Source of the DNA: PNAI01 sp964575715
GTDB taxonomy: Bacteria; Pseudomonadota; Alphaproteobacteria; Rhizobiales; Xanthobacteraceae
Direction: 5' to 3'
NCBI GenBank assembly: GCA_964575715.1
Contig: CAZNSG010000299.1
Span: 1-27,692 of the forward strand
DNA: 27,692 bases
Of the stretch, positions 7,069 through 14,175 are shown piece after piece; position 1 is the stretch's first letter, and each line of letters opens with the position of its first letter. A program made the translations under genes and the position numbers. The notes beneath the pieces were generated by a model. That model saw only the letters and a program-made list of their open reading frames with translations. It was not told where the DNA came from and did not search any database.

Positions 7069-7178
7069 GTCATGGATCACCGGGTCTCGGCGCACCGATC
7101 TCGGGTTTACCCGAGATCGGCACTATTCGATGCGCAAGTCGGCCAAGGCCGACTTGCGTGCGCCGGCCCGGTGATGAC
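7069..7178. repeat. paired-hairpin element (copy C)
   Basis: Hairpin 1 is 7095-7120: arms CCGATCTCGGGT and its complement around TT. Hairpin 2 is 7133-7158: arms CGCAAGTCGGCC and its complement around AA. Outer arms GTCAT-(4)-CACCGGG (7069-7084) and CCCGGTGATGAC (7167-7178) also pair. It has the same architecture as copy B, 91 bp to its left, but different stem bases. Confidence 0.85.
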
Positions 7179-7250
7179 ACCGAAGTATTCAACCGGATTC
7201 CGTATCATATCTCATTCCGCGATACTGGCGCGTTGGCCGGGGCTGGCGGC

Positions 7251-7616
7251 TTATCTGCACTCAGCCTGCGCCGTCAGCTTGCGCACAACCGCGAGGTCTT
7301 CTTCGTGCCCGCGCACGATATCGGCCAGCATGGTGGCGACGCTCGGGTCGCGCCGGCAGTTCGACTGCTTCAACGCGGCAATCTGACCAGCGAGCTGCGG
7401 CTCGAGCTGCTTGGCGATGCGGCATTCCTCAGCGCGCAGGTTGGGGGTGGGCCCTTCCCGCTCGATGCGGCGGGTGACCTGATTGTAGCGGCTGAGCATT
7501 TGCTCGGTATCCTTCGACATCAGCCTGCTGATTTCAGCGGCGCAATTGGCGCGCGCAGGGCCGTAAGCAAAAACGGCGAAACCGAGTGCAAGAGCGCAGG
7601 CCAGTCGCACGAGCAT
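7251..7616 (-). CDS. small secreted cysteine-containing protein, function unknown
   Basis: The 121-residue protein has a typical signal peptide (MLVRLACALALGFAVFAYGPARA, probable cut after ARA near residue 23). The mature part is about 98 residues, largely helical and charged, with four cysteines (NC, EEC, SNC, AEC) that could form two disulfides in the periplasm. I do not recognise the family. The ATG at 7616 is preferred to a TTG one codon upstream; GGAG lies about 9 bp ahead. It stands alone between repeats and the ABC1-kinase gene on the same strand. Confidence 0.7.
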   Translation of the reverse strand: MLVRLACALALGFAVFAYGPARANCAAEISRLMSKDTEQMLSRYNQVTRRIEREGPTPNLRAEECRIAKQLEPQLAGQIAALKQSNCRRDPSVATMLADIVRGHEEDLAVVRKLTAQAECR

Positions 7617-7764
7617 CAAATCGACTCCAGGTCGCCCGGTTGTAGCTGTCCCCGGATGGGACGCACGTGGGATTTAATCAAGCCTATCCTCCACATCTAA
7701 TCAGACAGATCGGCACCAGTATAACATGCGAGCGCTGCGGCCAGCATGACCGCGTAAAAAAATA

Positions 7765-9132
7765 TCAGATTGTCGCGGCAAGGCCAGCACGATCTAGCGC
7801 CTGCGCCTGCCGCTCGGCGACGCGCGCGACCGAGAATTTTTCCATTGTCTCGGCGAACAGGCGATGGAAATTGAGCTCGGCGCGCAGATGTAGAAAGACG
7901 CCGCCGAGCCCGATCGCGGCGCGATCCATCAACACGAATTCGCGCGGCACCGTCACCGGGCCCCTTTTTCGCAGCGCCTGGTGCACTTCAAACGCCTCGC
8001 GGCGGCCGTACTCGCCGGGCTTGACGCCGTCGGCGATGGAGCGCACGCGGTCGTCCATCAGCGGGCCATAGATAAAGCGCGCCCAGATGTTGAGAATTTC
8101 GATCAATTCGCGCGAGAGTTTGCGGAAGCCCCAAGTCTCATAGGCGTGGACCACCAAGTCGTTGTCGCCCTTGCGCAGACCGTTATAGAGATCGACCACG
8201 CCGCCGACGAATTTCGGCGGAAAAATGCGAATGCAGCCGTAATCGAGCAGATTGATGCCGGCGGCTTTGCGCTTTTCCTCAAAGACGGTGTAGTTGCCCA
8301 GATGCGGGTCGCCATGGATGACGCCATAGCGGCTGAAGGGAAACCACCAGGCGGTAAACATGGCGCCGGCGAGACGATTGCGCACGTTGAGCGATTCATC
8401 CTTGTAATCGAGCAGGCGGCGGCCTTCGAGCCAATCGAGCGTGAGCAACCGGCCGGTCGAAAGCGCGGGCCAGACATTCGGCACACGGATCGCGGCGCTC
8501 GCTTTAAGCATATCGCGGTAGAGCGCCACATGCTTGGCCTCACGCTTGTAGTCGAGCTCCTCGCGCATGCGCGCGCCGATCTCCTTGATGATCTCGCTGG
8601 TGTCGATGGCGGGATCAAACCGGCGGCGAATGGCGAACAGGAACGCGAGCTGCTTAAGATCAGCCTCGACCGCCGACTGCATGTCGGCATATTGCAGCTT
8701 GCACGCAAGTTCGGCGCCATCAAGCGCACAGGCGCGATGCACTTGGCCGAGCGAAGCGGCGGCGGCCGGGTGGTGTTCGAACGTCTCGAACTTCTGCTGC
8801 CAATCGGGACCGAGTTCGGCCTGCATGCGCCGCTTGACGAAGGCCCAGCCCATGGGCGGCGCCTGGCTCTGCAATTTGGTGAGTTCGGCGATGTATTCGG
8901 GCGGCAGCGCTTCCGGGATGGTGGCGAGCAACTGCGCCACCTTCATGATCGGCCCTTTGAGGCCGCCCAGCGCCGCGGCCAGTTCGGCCGCGTTCTTGGC
9001 GCGGTCGAGGCTGAAGCCGAACAGGCGCGCGCCCGCCATGCGCGCGGCAACGCCACCCACATTGGCGCCGACGCGGGCATAGCGGCGGGCGCGGGCGGAG
9101 AAGCGGTTGGCTTCGCGGTCGGGCGGCGGCAT
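7765..9132 (-). CDS. ABC1/AarF/UbiB-family atypical kinase-like protein
   Basis: This 455-residue protein has the ABC1 landmarks: the KxGQ-type motif as KVAQ (64-67), the alanine-rich loop AAAASLGQVH (123-132), an ATP-contacting lysine in ELACKLQY (Lys145), the catalytic loop HGDPHLGN and a metal motif LDYG in place of DFG. Family members such as UbiB and Coq8/ADCK3 are ATPase/kinase-like proteins needed for ubiquinone synthesis or lipid homeostasis. The G-to-A change in KxGQ seems usual in alphaproteobacterial paralogues, as far as I recall. No membrane anchor is evident at the C-terminus, so it may not be UbiB itself. No ubiquinone genes adjoin. Confidence 0.88.
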   Translation of the reverse strand: MPPPDREANRFSARARRYARVGANVGGVAARMAGARLFGFSLDRAKNAAELAAALGGLKGPIMKVAQLLATIPEALPPEYIAELTKLQSQAPPMGWAFVKRRMQAELGPDWQQKFETFEHHPAAAASLGQVHRACALDGAELACKLQYADMQSAVEADLKQLAFLFAIRRRFDPAIDTSEIIKEIGARMREELDYKREAKHVALYRDMLKASAAIRVPNVWPALSTGRLLTLDWLEGRRLLDYKDESLNVRNRLAGAMFTAWWFPFSRYGVIHGDPHLGNYTVFEEKRKAAGINLLDYGCIRIFPPKFVGGVVDLYNGLRKGDNDLVVHAYETWGFRKLSRELIEILNIWARFIYGPLMDDRVRSIADGVKPGEYGRREAFEVHQALRKRGPVTVPREFVLMDRAAIGLGGVFLHLRAELNFHRLFAETMEKFSVARVAERQAQALDRAGLAATI

Positions 9133-9153
9133 TGCGTATAGTTTAGCTCATTT

Positions 9154-9228
9154 GAGCATGATCTTGTCCGAAAACCGGTTCCCACCCCCGGATCAAGTCC
9201 GGGGGCAGGCTTTTTCGGGATCATGCTC
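9154..9228. repeat. GAGCATGATC inverted repeat
   Basis: Outer arms GAGCATGATC (9154-9163) and GATCATGCTC (9219-9228) are exact complements. Inner arms CCCCCGGA (9185-9192) and TCCGGGGG (9198-9205) form a second stem, and CCGAAAA near 9168 pairs with TTTTTCGG near 9211. This is a dispersed palindrome type that I recall from Bradyrhizobium-like genomes, here between the start of the ABC1 gene and the end of bdhA. Confidence 0.75.
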
Positions 9229-9271
9229 TCGCGCATTAAGTAGCGGTCCGTGCGCGGCGGGCCGCGGGCGG

Positions 9272-10054
9272 TTATTGCGCGGTCCAGCCGCCGTCCACGG
9301 ACAACGCCGCGCCGCGCATTTGCGCGGCGCCTTCCGAACAAAGAAATAGCGCGAGCGCGCCAAGCTGTTCGGGCGTCACAAACTCCTGCGACGGTTGTTT
9401 CTCCGACAGCAGTTCGAGCTTGGCCTGATCGAGCGGGATATGGCTCGCGGCGGCACGCGCGTCGACCTGTTTCTGCACGAGCGGGGTGAGCACCCAACCC
9501 GGGCAGATGGCGTTGCAGGTCACGCCGGTTTTGGCCGTTTCCAGCGCCACGACCTTGGTCATTCCGACCAGGCCGTGCTTGGCGGCGATATAGGCGACCT
9601 TCTGCACGCTTGCCACCAGGCCATGCGCGCTGGCGATATTGATGACGCGGCCCCAGTTGCGCTTGAGCATGTCGGGGAGCGCGGCGCGGATGGCGTGGAA
9701 CGATGCCGAGAGATTGACGGCGATGACCGCGTCCCAGCGATCGATGGGAAAATCCTGGATCGGCGCCACGTGCTGGATGCCGGCGTTGTTGACCAGCACG
9801 TCGATGCGGCCGAGCTCAGTGAGCGCCTGCTTCACCATGGCATAGATTTCGGCGGGCTTGCTCATGTCGGCAGGCGCGTAGATCGTCTTGATCTTGAACT
9901 CGTCGGCCAACCCGCGGCGCAATTTTTCGATCTCGGCGGCCTCGCCAAAGCCGTTGAGCACGAGATCGGCGCCGCTGCCTGCCAACGCGCGCGCGATGCC
10001 AAGACCAATGCCGGAAGTCGATCCGGTGACGAGCGCAACTTTTCCTTTGAGCAT
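9272..10054 (-). CDS. bdhA: D-3-hydroxybutyrate dehydrogenase (SDR family)
   Basis: A 260-residue short-chain dehydrogenase: cofactor motif TGSTSGIG (10-17), NNAGIQH (89-95), catalytic Ser142, Tyr155 and Lys159 (YIAAK), and the C-terminal SVDGGWTAQ. NAGIQH, INIASAHGLVAS, ICPGWVLTPLV and LLSEKQPSQEFVTPEQLG are strongly typical of 3-hydroxybutyrate dehydrogenase, which interconverts 3-hydroxybutyrate and acetoacetate with NAD during polyhydroxybutyrate use. The start at 10054 fits the family (MLKGKVALVTG); the frame extends upstream, but that stretch is unlike the family. The gene follows doc by 16 bp on the same strand, so it may share the toxin-antitoxin promoter. Confidence 0.93.
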   Translation of the reverse strand: MLKGKVALVTGSTSGIGLGIARALAGSGADLVLNGFGEAAEIEKLRRGLADEFKIKTIYAPADMSKPAEIYAMVKQALTELGRIDVLVNNAGIQHVAPIQDFPIDRWDAVIAVNLSASFHAIRAALPDMLKRNWGRVINIASAHGLVASVQKVAYIAAKHGLVGMTKVVALETAKTGVTCNAICPGWVLTPLVQKQVDARAAASHIPLDQAKLELLSEKQPSQEFVTPEQLGALALFLCSEGAAQMRGAALSVDGGWTAQ

Positions 10055-10070
10055 GACGGTTCTCTTTTCG

Positions 10071-10454
10071 TTATTTCGGCCAATTGTCGCGTATCCAGCG
10101 CGCGAGACCTTCTTCATTAATCTCACCGGAGGCGAGACTGAGAATTATCGCTGTGGCTTCCTCGGGCGGGACATCGAAGTCAATCCCATTGAGACCGAGA
10201 AACACGATGATCGACGCGAAAGCCGCTCGTTTGTTGCCGTCCACGAATGCATGATTGCGCGCAATCCCAAATGCATAGGCGGCCGCAAGTGCTGCGAGAT
10301 CAGTCTCGCCGTAACTGAATTTGTTGACCGGCCTTGCCAGCGCGGACTCAAGTAACCCGAGATCGCGAACTCCGTCCGCTCCGCCGAATAGAGCCAATTG
10401 CTCGGCATGAACATCAAGCATGATGGTAGTGTCGAGCCATTGCGGCTCGCTCAT
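10071..10454 (-). CDS. doc: Doc-family toxin (Fic fold kinase)
   Basis: The 127-residue protein has the Doc signature HAFVDGNKR at residues 68-76, within a small all-helical protein of the usual Doc length. Phage P1 Doc phosphorylates elongation factor Tu and stops translation; the same is plausible here but inferred. It overlaps the upstream AbrB-type antitoxin gene by 4 bp (ATGA), a standard toxin-antitoxin arrangement, and lies 16 bp ahead of bdhA. No truncation is visible. Confidence 0.92.
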   Translation of the reverse strand: MSEPQWLDTTIMLDVHAEQLALFGGADGVRDLGLLESALARPVNKFSYGETDLAALAAAYAFGIARNHAFVDGNKRAAFASIIVFLGLNGIDFDVPPEEATAIILSLASGEINEEGLARWIRDNWPK

Positions 10455-10711
10455 TTGGCCAACGCCTTGTATGTGTCGGCGTACTTCCGGAATGAGCGCC
10501 GCGCGATCTCCATTGCTTTGGCATGCTTGGGATCATACGGGCTCAGCTTGATGCCACGTTCGGTCTGCTCAACGACATGAAGTTTATCGCCTTCCTTGAG
10601 CTTGAGGCGCGCGAGCAAATCCTTCGGAAGGATTAGTCCGACCGAATTGCCAATTTTTTTGATCTGAAGGAGGTAGCCCTCGATTTCCAGTTCGCGCGGT
10701 GTCTCGTTCAT
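10451..10711 (-). CDS. AbrB/MazE-type antitoxin of the Doc module
   Basis: The 86-residue protein has a swapped-hairpin AbrB/SpoVT DNA-binding domain at about residues 10-55 (KKIGNSVGLILPKDLLARLKLKEGDKL), then a charged helical tail (IARRSFRKYADTYKALAK) suited to wrap the toxin. The ATG at 10711 has GGAG about 9 bp upstream and lies downstream of the predicted promoter, so an in-frame start at 10747 is rejected. Its stop overlaps the doc start by 4 bp. It should neutralise Doc and repress the operon by binding the palindrome at 10723-10749. Confidence 0.88.
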   Translation of the reverse strand: MNETPRELEIEGYLLQIKKIGNSVGLILPKDLLARLKLKEGDKLHVVEQTERGIKLSPYDPKHAKAMEIARRSFRKYADTYKALAK

Positions 10712-10722
10712 GACCGAATCTC

Positions 10723-10770
10723 CAATGTTATACAAAACGTATAACATTGTTTTTGGTATTGTTCAACAAT
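10723..10770 (-). promoter_or_regulatory. promoter with palindromic operators of the AbrB-doc operon
   Basis: An 11-bp perfect inverted repeat with a 5-bp spacer spans 10723-10749 (CAATGTTATAC-N5-GTATAACATTG). On the minus strand TTGAAC (10761-10766) and TATACG (10738-10743) are 17 bp apart, so the palindrome covers the -10 box. A 13-bp palindrome, ATTGTTCAACAAT (10758-10770), covers the -35 box. This layout fits autoregulation by the AbrB antitoxin; protein binding is inferred. Confidence 0.7.
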
Positions 10771-10875
10771 TGTATTACCTCTGTAAGCAATTGTAAAAGC
10801 TTATGAATTACTCTAACCACTCCTGCTCCCCAATCATCCACGATATCACAGAGTCAGTTCGAGCTTGACCCACAC

Positions 10876-11802
10876 ATGATCCACTCCCTGACAGAAAAAA
10901 TATTATGGCTTGGGATATTGCTCGGCGGCGCCGTCACGGTCGGCGGTCTGCTGGCGCCGTGGGTTCCCTTCTGGGAGATCACAAATCACTTCAGACCCTT
11001 TGTTTGGGTCGGCACGGCTGCGATGGCGACGATAGCGCTTGCCGTCAGTCATCGCCGATTGCAGTGGGCGTGCGGAATTCTGTTTTCCATCGTATCGGTG
11101 CTGCTGCTGTTGCGGCTTGTCCACGCCGCGCCGAATGCGACAACGTCGGCGGTTTTTGTACGAATTGCCACCTTCAACTTGTGGGATTGGAACAATCGTT
11201 TCGAAGAGATCGCAGCCTATGTGGAACAGACCGGCGCGGACATTGTTGTGTTTCAGGAAGTCACCTGCGCGCGCACGGAGCCTCTCTTCGCACTCCTGCG
11301 GCGAAGCTATCCGCATATCTTGCAGTTTCCCAACGACTGTTTCGGTCAGGCGCTGCTCTCGAAACAGCCTTGGTTGGAGAGCGGTCGTATCGACGCGCAA
11401 GGCCGCACGCCGTTGCTGGTATGGGCGCGCTTTTCTAGTAACGGAACCGACTTCCACGTTACCGGCACGCATGTTGCTATGCCGTTGGATTCTGATGAGC
11501 AGGTCCAACATGTCGACCGGCTGATCGCCCATATGGCAGATCGACCCGGTCCGCACATCGTCGCCGGAGATTTCAATCTCACGCCCTTTTCATGGAAACT
11601 CGCCAAGCTGGGTCATGCGACCCGCCTACACCGGCATGCCACCTTCCTCGCGACCTGGCCGACGCACTGGCCGCTTCCGCTGTTTCTTATCGACAACATA
11701 CTTTCGACGCGTGAGTTCACAACGGTCCGGACCCACCTCGGCCCAGATCTCGGCTCCGACCATCGGCCGCTGGTCGTCGATCTGTCGTTGACGCCGCGAT
11801 AA
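10876..11802 (+). CDS. membrane-anchored endonuclease/exonuclease/phosphatase-fold protein
   Basis: This 308-residue protein has three N-terminal membrane helices (about 8-28, 39-58, 65-84), then a soluble domain: ATFNLWDWNNR, IVVFQEV (metal-binding Glu), GDFN (231-234) and SDHRP (294-298), the metal/phosphodiesterase motifs of the DNase I/exonuclease III/phosphatase superfamily. Members with this three-helix leader are widespread and mostly uncharacterised; substrates could be DNA or a phospholipid. The active site would probably face the periplasm, but topology is not proven. It is a single gene converging on pepF. Confidence 0.86.
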   Translation: MIHSLTEKILWLGILLGGAVTVGGLLAPWVPFWEITNHFRPFVWVGTAAMATIALAVSHRRLQWACGILFSIVSVLLLLRLVHAAPNATTSAVFVRIATFNLWDWNNRFEEIAAYVEQTGADIVVFQEVTCARTEPLFALLRRSYPHILQFPNDCFGQALLSKQPWLESGRIDAQGRTPLLVWARFSSNGTDFHVTGTHVAMPLDSDEQVQHVDRLIAHMADRPGPHIVAGDFNLTPFSWKLAKLGHATRLHRHATFLATWPTHWPLPLFLIDNILSTREFTTVRTHLGPDLGSDHRPLVVDLSLTPR

Positions 11803-11837
11803 GGCCAGGGCGTCACAGGCGCCCGCACAGGCTCATA

Positions 11838-13700
11838 TCAGCCTTCCAACCCCTCCAGCTCCCCAATCATCCGCTCGATCACGCCCAAGCCGCCCTGCCA
11901 GAATTTTGGATCGCGGGCGTCGAGTCCGAAGGGGGCGAGCAGTTCGGAATGATGCTTCGTGCCGCCGGCCGAGAGCATCGCAAGATAGCGATCGACAAAT
12001 CCTTCAGACGCGCGCTCGTAGACCGCATAGAGCGAGTTCACCAGGCAATCGCCGAAGGCATAGGCATAGACGTAGAACGGCGAATGGACGAAGTGCGGGA
12101 TGTAGCTCCAAAACGTCTCATAGCCGGGCTTTAGTTCGATGGCAGGGCCGAGGCTCTCGTGCTGCACTTGCAGCCAGAGCTTGCCGATCTGCTCGGCGGT
12201 GAGTTCGCCTTTGCGGCGCTCAATGTGGAGCTGGCGTTCAAACGTGTAGAACGCGATTTGCCTCACCACGGTGTTGATCATGTCCTCGACCTTGGCGGCG
12301 AGCATGGCCTTGCGCTGCCTGCGCTCGGTGGTTTCGGCGAGCAGTTTCTTGAAGGTGAGCATCTCGCCAAACACGCTTGCGGTTTCGGCAAGCGTGAGCG
12401 GCGTCGGCGCCATCAGCGGACCGTTCGGGCCGGCGAGCACCTGATGCACGCCATGGCCGAGCTCGTGGGCGAGCGTCATCACGTCGCGCGGTTTGCCCTG
12501 ATAGTTGAGCAGCACGTAAGGATGCGCCGAGGGCACGGTAGGATGCGCAAACGCGCCGGGCGCCTTGCCCGGGCGGGTCGGTGCGTCGATCCAGCGATGT
12601 TTGAAAAAACCTTCGGCGATCGCCGCCATCTTAGGCGAGAACGCATCATAGGCAGCGAGCACGGTGTCCCTGGCATCCGGCCAGGCGATGGTGCGCATCG
12701 GCACCTGCGGGAGCGGCGCGTTACGATCCCAGTGCGGGAGACGTTTTTTTCCGAACCAGCGTGCCTTGAGCGCGTAATAGCGGTGCGAGAGCCGCGGATA
12801 GGCCGCGCGCACGGCCGATACCAGCGCCTCCACCACTTCCGGCTCGACGCGGTTGGCCAAATGACGGGAGGCGGCGACATCGGGAAAGCCACGCCAGCGA
12901 TCGGATATCTCCTTGTCCTTGGCGAGCGTATTGGTGATCAGCGCGAACAGCCGCAGGTGCTGCTTGAAAGTCTTGGCGAGCGCCTCGGATGCGGCATTGC
13001 GCTCGTTCGCTTTGGTACTCACCAGCAGACTGAGCGTTGGCTCGATCGCGAGCTGCTTGCCGGCGACCGTAAAGCGCAAGGAGACCATGGTCTCGTCGAA
13101 CAGCCGGTTCCAGGCGGCATAGCCGGTGACGGACTTCTCGTGGAACAGCTGCTCGACGCGGTCCTCGAGCTGGTAGGGCTTGTCCTTGCGGATGTCCTCA
13201 ATCCATGGCCGGTAATGACCGAGCGCCGGATCGGCCATGGCCGCGTCCAGCAACTTGTCGTCGATCCGATTGAGTTCGAGCACGAAGAACAGCAGATGCG
13301 AGGACGCCGCCGTGATGCGCTCCTGCATGTCGCCGTAGAATTTTGCGATGGCTGGATCGGTGCTGTTGCCGGCGTGCAGCAGGCCGGCAAAGGACATCAA
13401 TCGGCCCAGCAGATCATCGATGGCTTCGTAGCGCTTGACGGCCGCTACGAGCGCGCGGCCAGCCTCGGAGCCGCCGGCAAGCGCGGCGAGCTTACCCTTA
13501 TAAGCGCGCTCGAAATCCATGCATTCGGCATCGGACCTTGCGAGATCGCGTTTGACCTCCGGCGCGCCGAGAGCGGGATAGAGGTCGGCGAGATTCCACT
13601 CCGGCAAGGCGCCGAGATTGGTCCGGGCGCGCGGCTTGCTCGCGGGCTTGCTAGCAGATTTGGCAGCGCGCCGTGGTGCTGCGCGTGTGGACGAGGACAT
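11838..13700 (-). CDS. pepF: M3-family oligoendopeptidase (PepF type)
   Basis: The 620-residue zinc metallopeptidase has its HELGH motif at residues 412-416 in DVMTLAHELGHGVHQ, and the downstream ETASVFGEM segment that supplies the third zinc ligand. Length and PEWNLADLYP near the N-terminus match the bacterial PepF group, cytosolic enzymes that degrade short peptides. The first 30 residues are Ala/Arg/Lys/Ser-rich and probably disordered, not a clear signal peptide. The gene converges on the preceding membrane-anchored gene with 35 bp between stops, and is divergent from the histidine kinase. Confidence 0.93.
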   Translation of the reverse strand: MSSSTRAAPRRAAKSASKPASKPRARTNLGALPEWNLADLYPALGAPEVKRDLARSDAECMDFERAYKGKLAALAGGSEAGRALVAAVKRYEAIDDLLGRLMSFAGLLHAGNSTDPAIAKFYGDMQERITAASSHLLFFVLELNRIDDKLLDAAMADPALGHYRPWIEDIRKDKPYQLEDRVEQLFHEKSVTGYAAWNRLFDETMVSLRFTVAGKQLAIEPTLSLLVSTKANERNAASEALAKTFKQHLRLFALITNTLAKDKEISDRWRGFPDVAASRHLANRVEPEVVEALVSAVRAAYPRLSHRYYALKARWFGKKRLPHWDRNAPLPQVPMRTIAWPDARDTVLAAYDAFSPKMAAIAEGFFKHRWIDAPTRPGKAPGAFAHPTVPSAHPYVLLNYQGKPRDVMTLAHELGHGVHQVLAGPNGPLMAPTPLTLAETASVFGEMLTFKKLLAETTERRQRKAMLAAKVEDMINTVVRQIAFYTFERQLHIERRKGELTAEQIGKLWLQVQHESLGPAIELKPGYETFWSYIPHFVHSPFYVYAYAFGDCLVNSLYAVYERASEGFVDRYLAMLSAGGTKHHSELLAPFGLDARDPKFWQGGLGVIERMIGELEGLEG

Positions 13701-14175
13701 GCGGGATTCGTTCCTGACGCGTGCGTGTGGCTTGGAAGAGAATTAGCAGAACATATCGCTTGCCATCGCGCGCAGATCAACTGCGCTGCGCCACCGGGCC
13801 GGTTAAAATTTAGCCATCGGAATTGCGGCGGCGACATACATGCGCCGCTATTATGCCAAGGGCGGAGTCTCGGGGCTGGCGTTAGTTGAAACAGCCTTGC
13901 CGCCTTCTGCAATGGATGAACAGATGGTTCTCGCCGAGAAAGTTCTCCATTTTCTTGCTACCAGCCAACCATTCGAACAGATGTTATGGTTTTAGCCGTA
14001 TCCTGAACCCCCTTTCGGGATTCCCACGTATTGGCCGCACCTTTCTATATTGACACATTTGATCCATGAGATGATCCATGAGCTGATCCATGAGATGATC
14101 TATGAGCAGTTTGAGGCAAGGACAACATCCCGGAATTTGCCCGACGCCCGCAGACCAGTTCGAACGATCACAACC
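13701..14175. other. divergent intergenic region, nothing firm before 14059
   Basis: This 475-bp stretch separates divergent pepF and the histidine kinase gene and must hold both promoters. I found no convincing promoter boxes, RNA gene or small gene. It ends in the four-copy 12-bp tandem repeat listed separately. Confidence 0.5.
14059..14106 (+). repeat. four-copy 12-bp direct tandem repeat
   Basis: Four adjacent 12-bp units run TTGATCCATGAG, ATGATCCATGAG, CTGATCCATGAG, ATGATCTATGAG. The first base varies and one inner base changes in the last unit; the rest is identical. The frame is open and would read a Leu/Met-Ile-His-Glu repeat joined to the histidine kinase, but codon third positions between here and 14176 are only about half G/C, unlike the kinase body. 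A 5' leader or regulatory position is therefore more likely. Confidence 0.9.

Larger units (their letters stand above)
6787..7250. other. gene-free stretch holding two paired-hairpin elements
   Basis: No gene is supported in these 464 bases. The promoter of the minus-strand oxidase-pnt run should lie in 6787-6920, but I saw no convincing boxes. Two paired-hairpin elements fill 6919-7178; the last 70 bases before the next gene end show nothing I can name. Confidence 0.6.

Noticed and set aside
7981..9141. 386-codon open frame on the plus strand opposite the ABC1-family gene
   Set aside because: It is antisense to a gene with complete ABC1 motifs and has no recognisable domain of its own.
11803..11837. 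GGGCG/CGCCC hairpin between the convergent membrane-anchored EEP gene and pepF
   Set aside because: The stem is short and no T-run follows on either strand, so a terminator call is not supported.
12159..13889. 576-codon open frame on the plus strand opposite pepF
   Set aside because: It mirrors the M3 peptidase frame in high-GC DNA; its translation is His/Arg-rich low complexity with no recognisable domain, whereas the minus strand has HELGH and full family length.
14059..14106. Tandem repeat considered as a CRISPR remnant or as FNR/FixK boxes
   Set aside because: The units are 12 bp and adjacent without spacers, so not CRISPR. TTGATC half-sites lack the facing ATCAA half at the correct spacing, so no FNR/FixK box.
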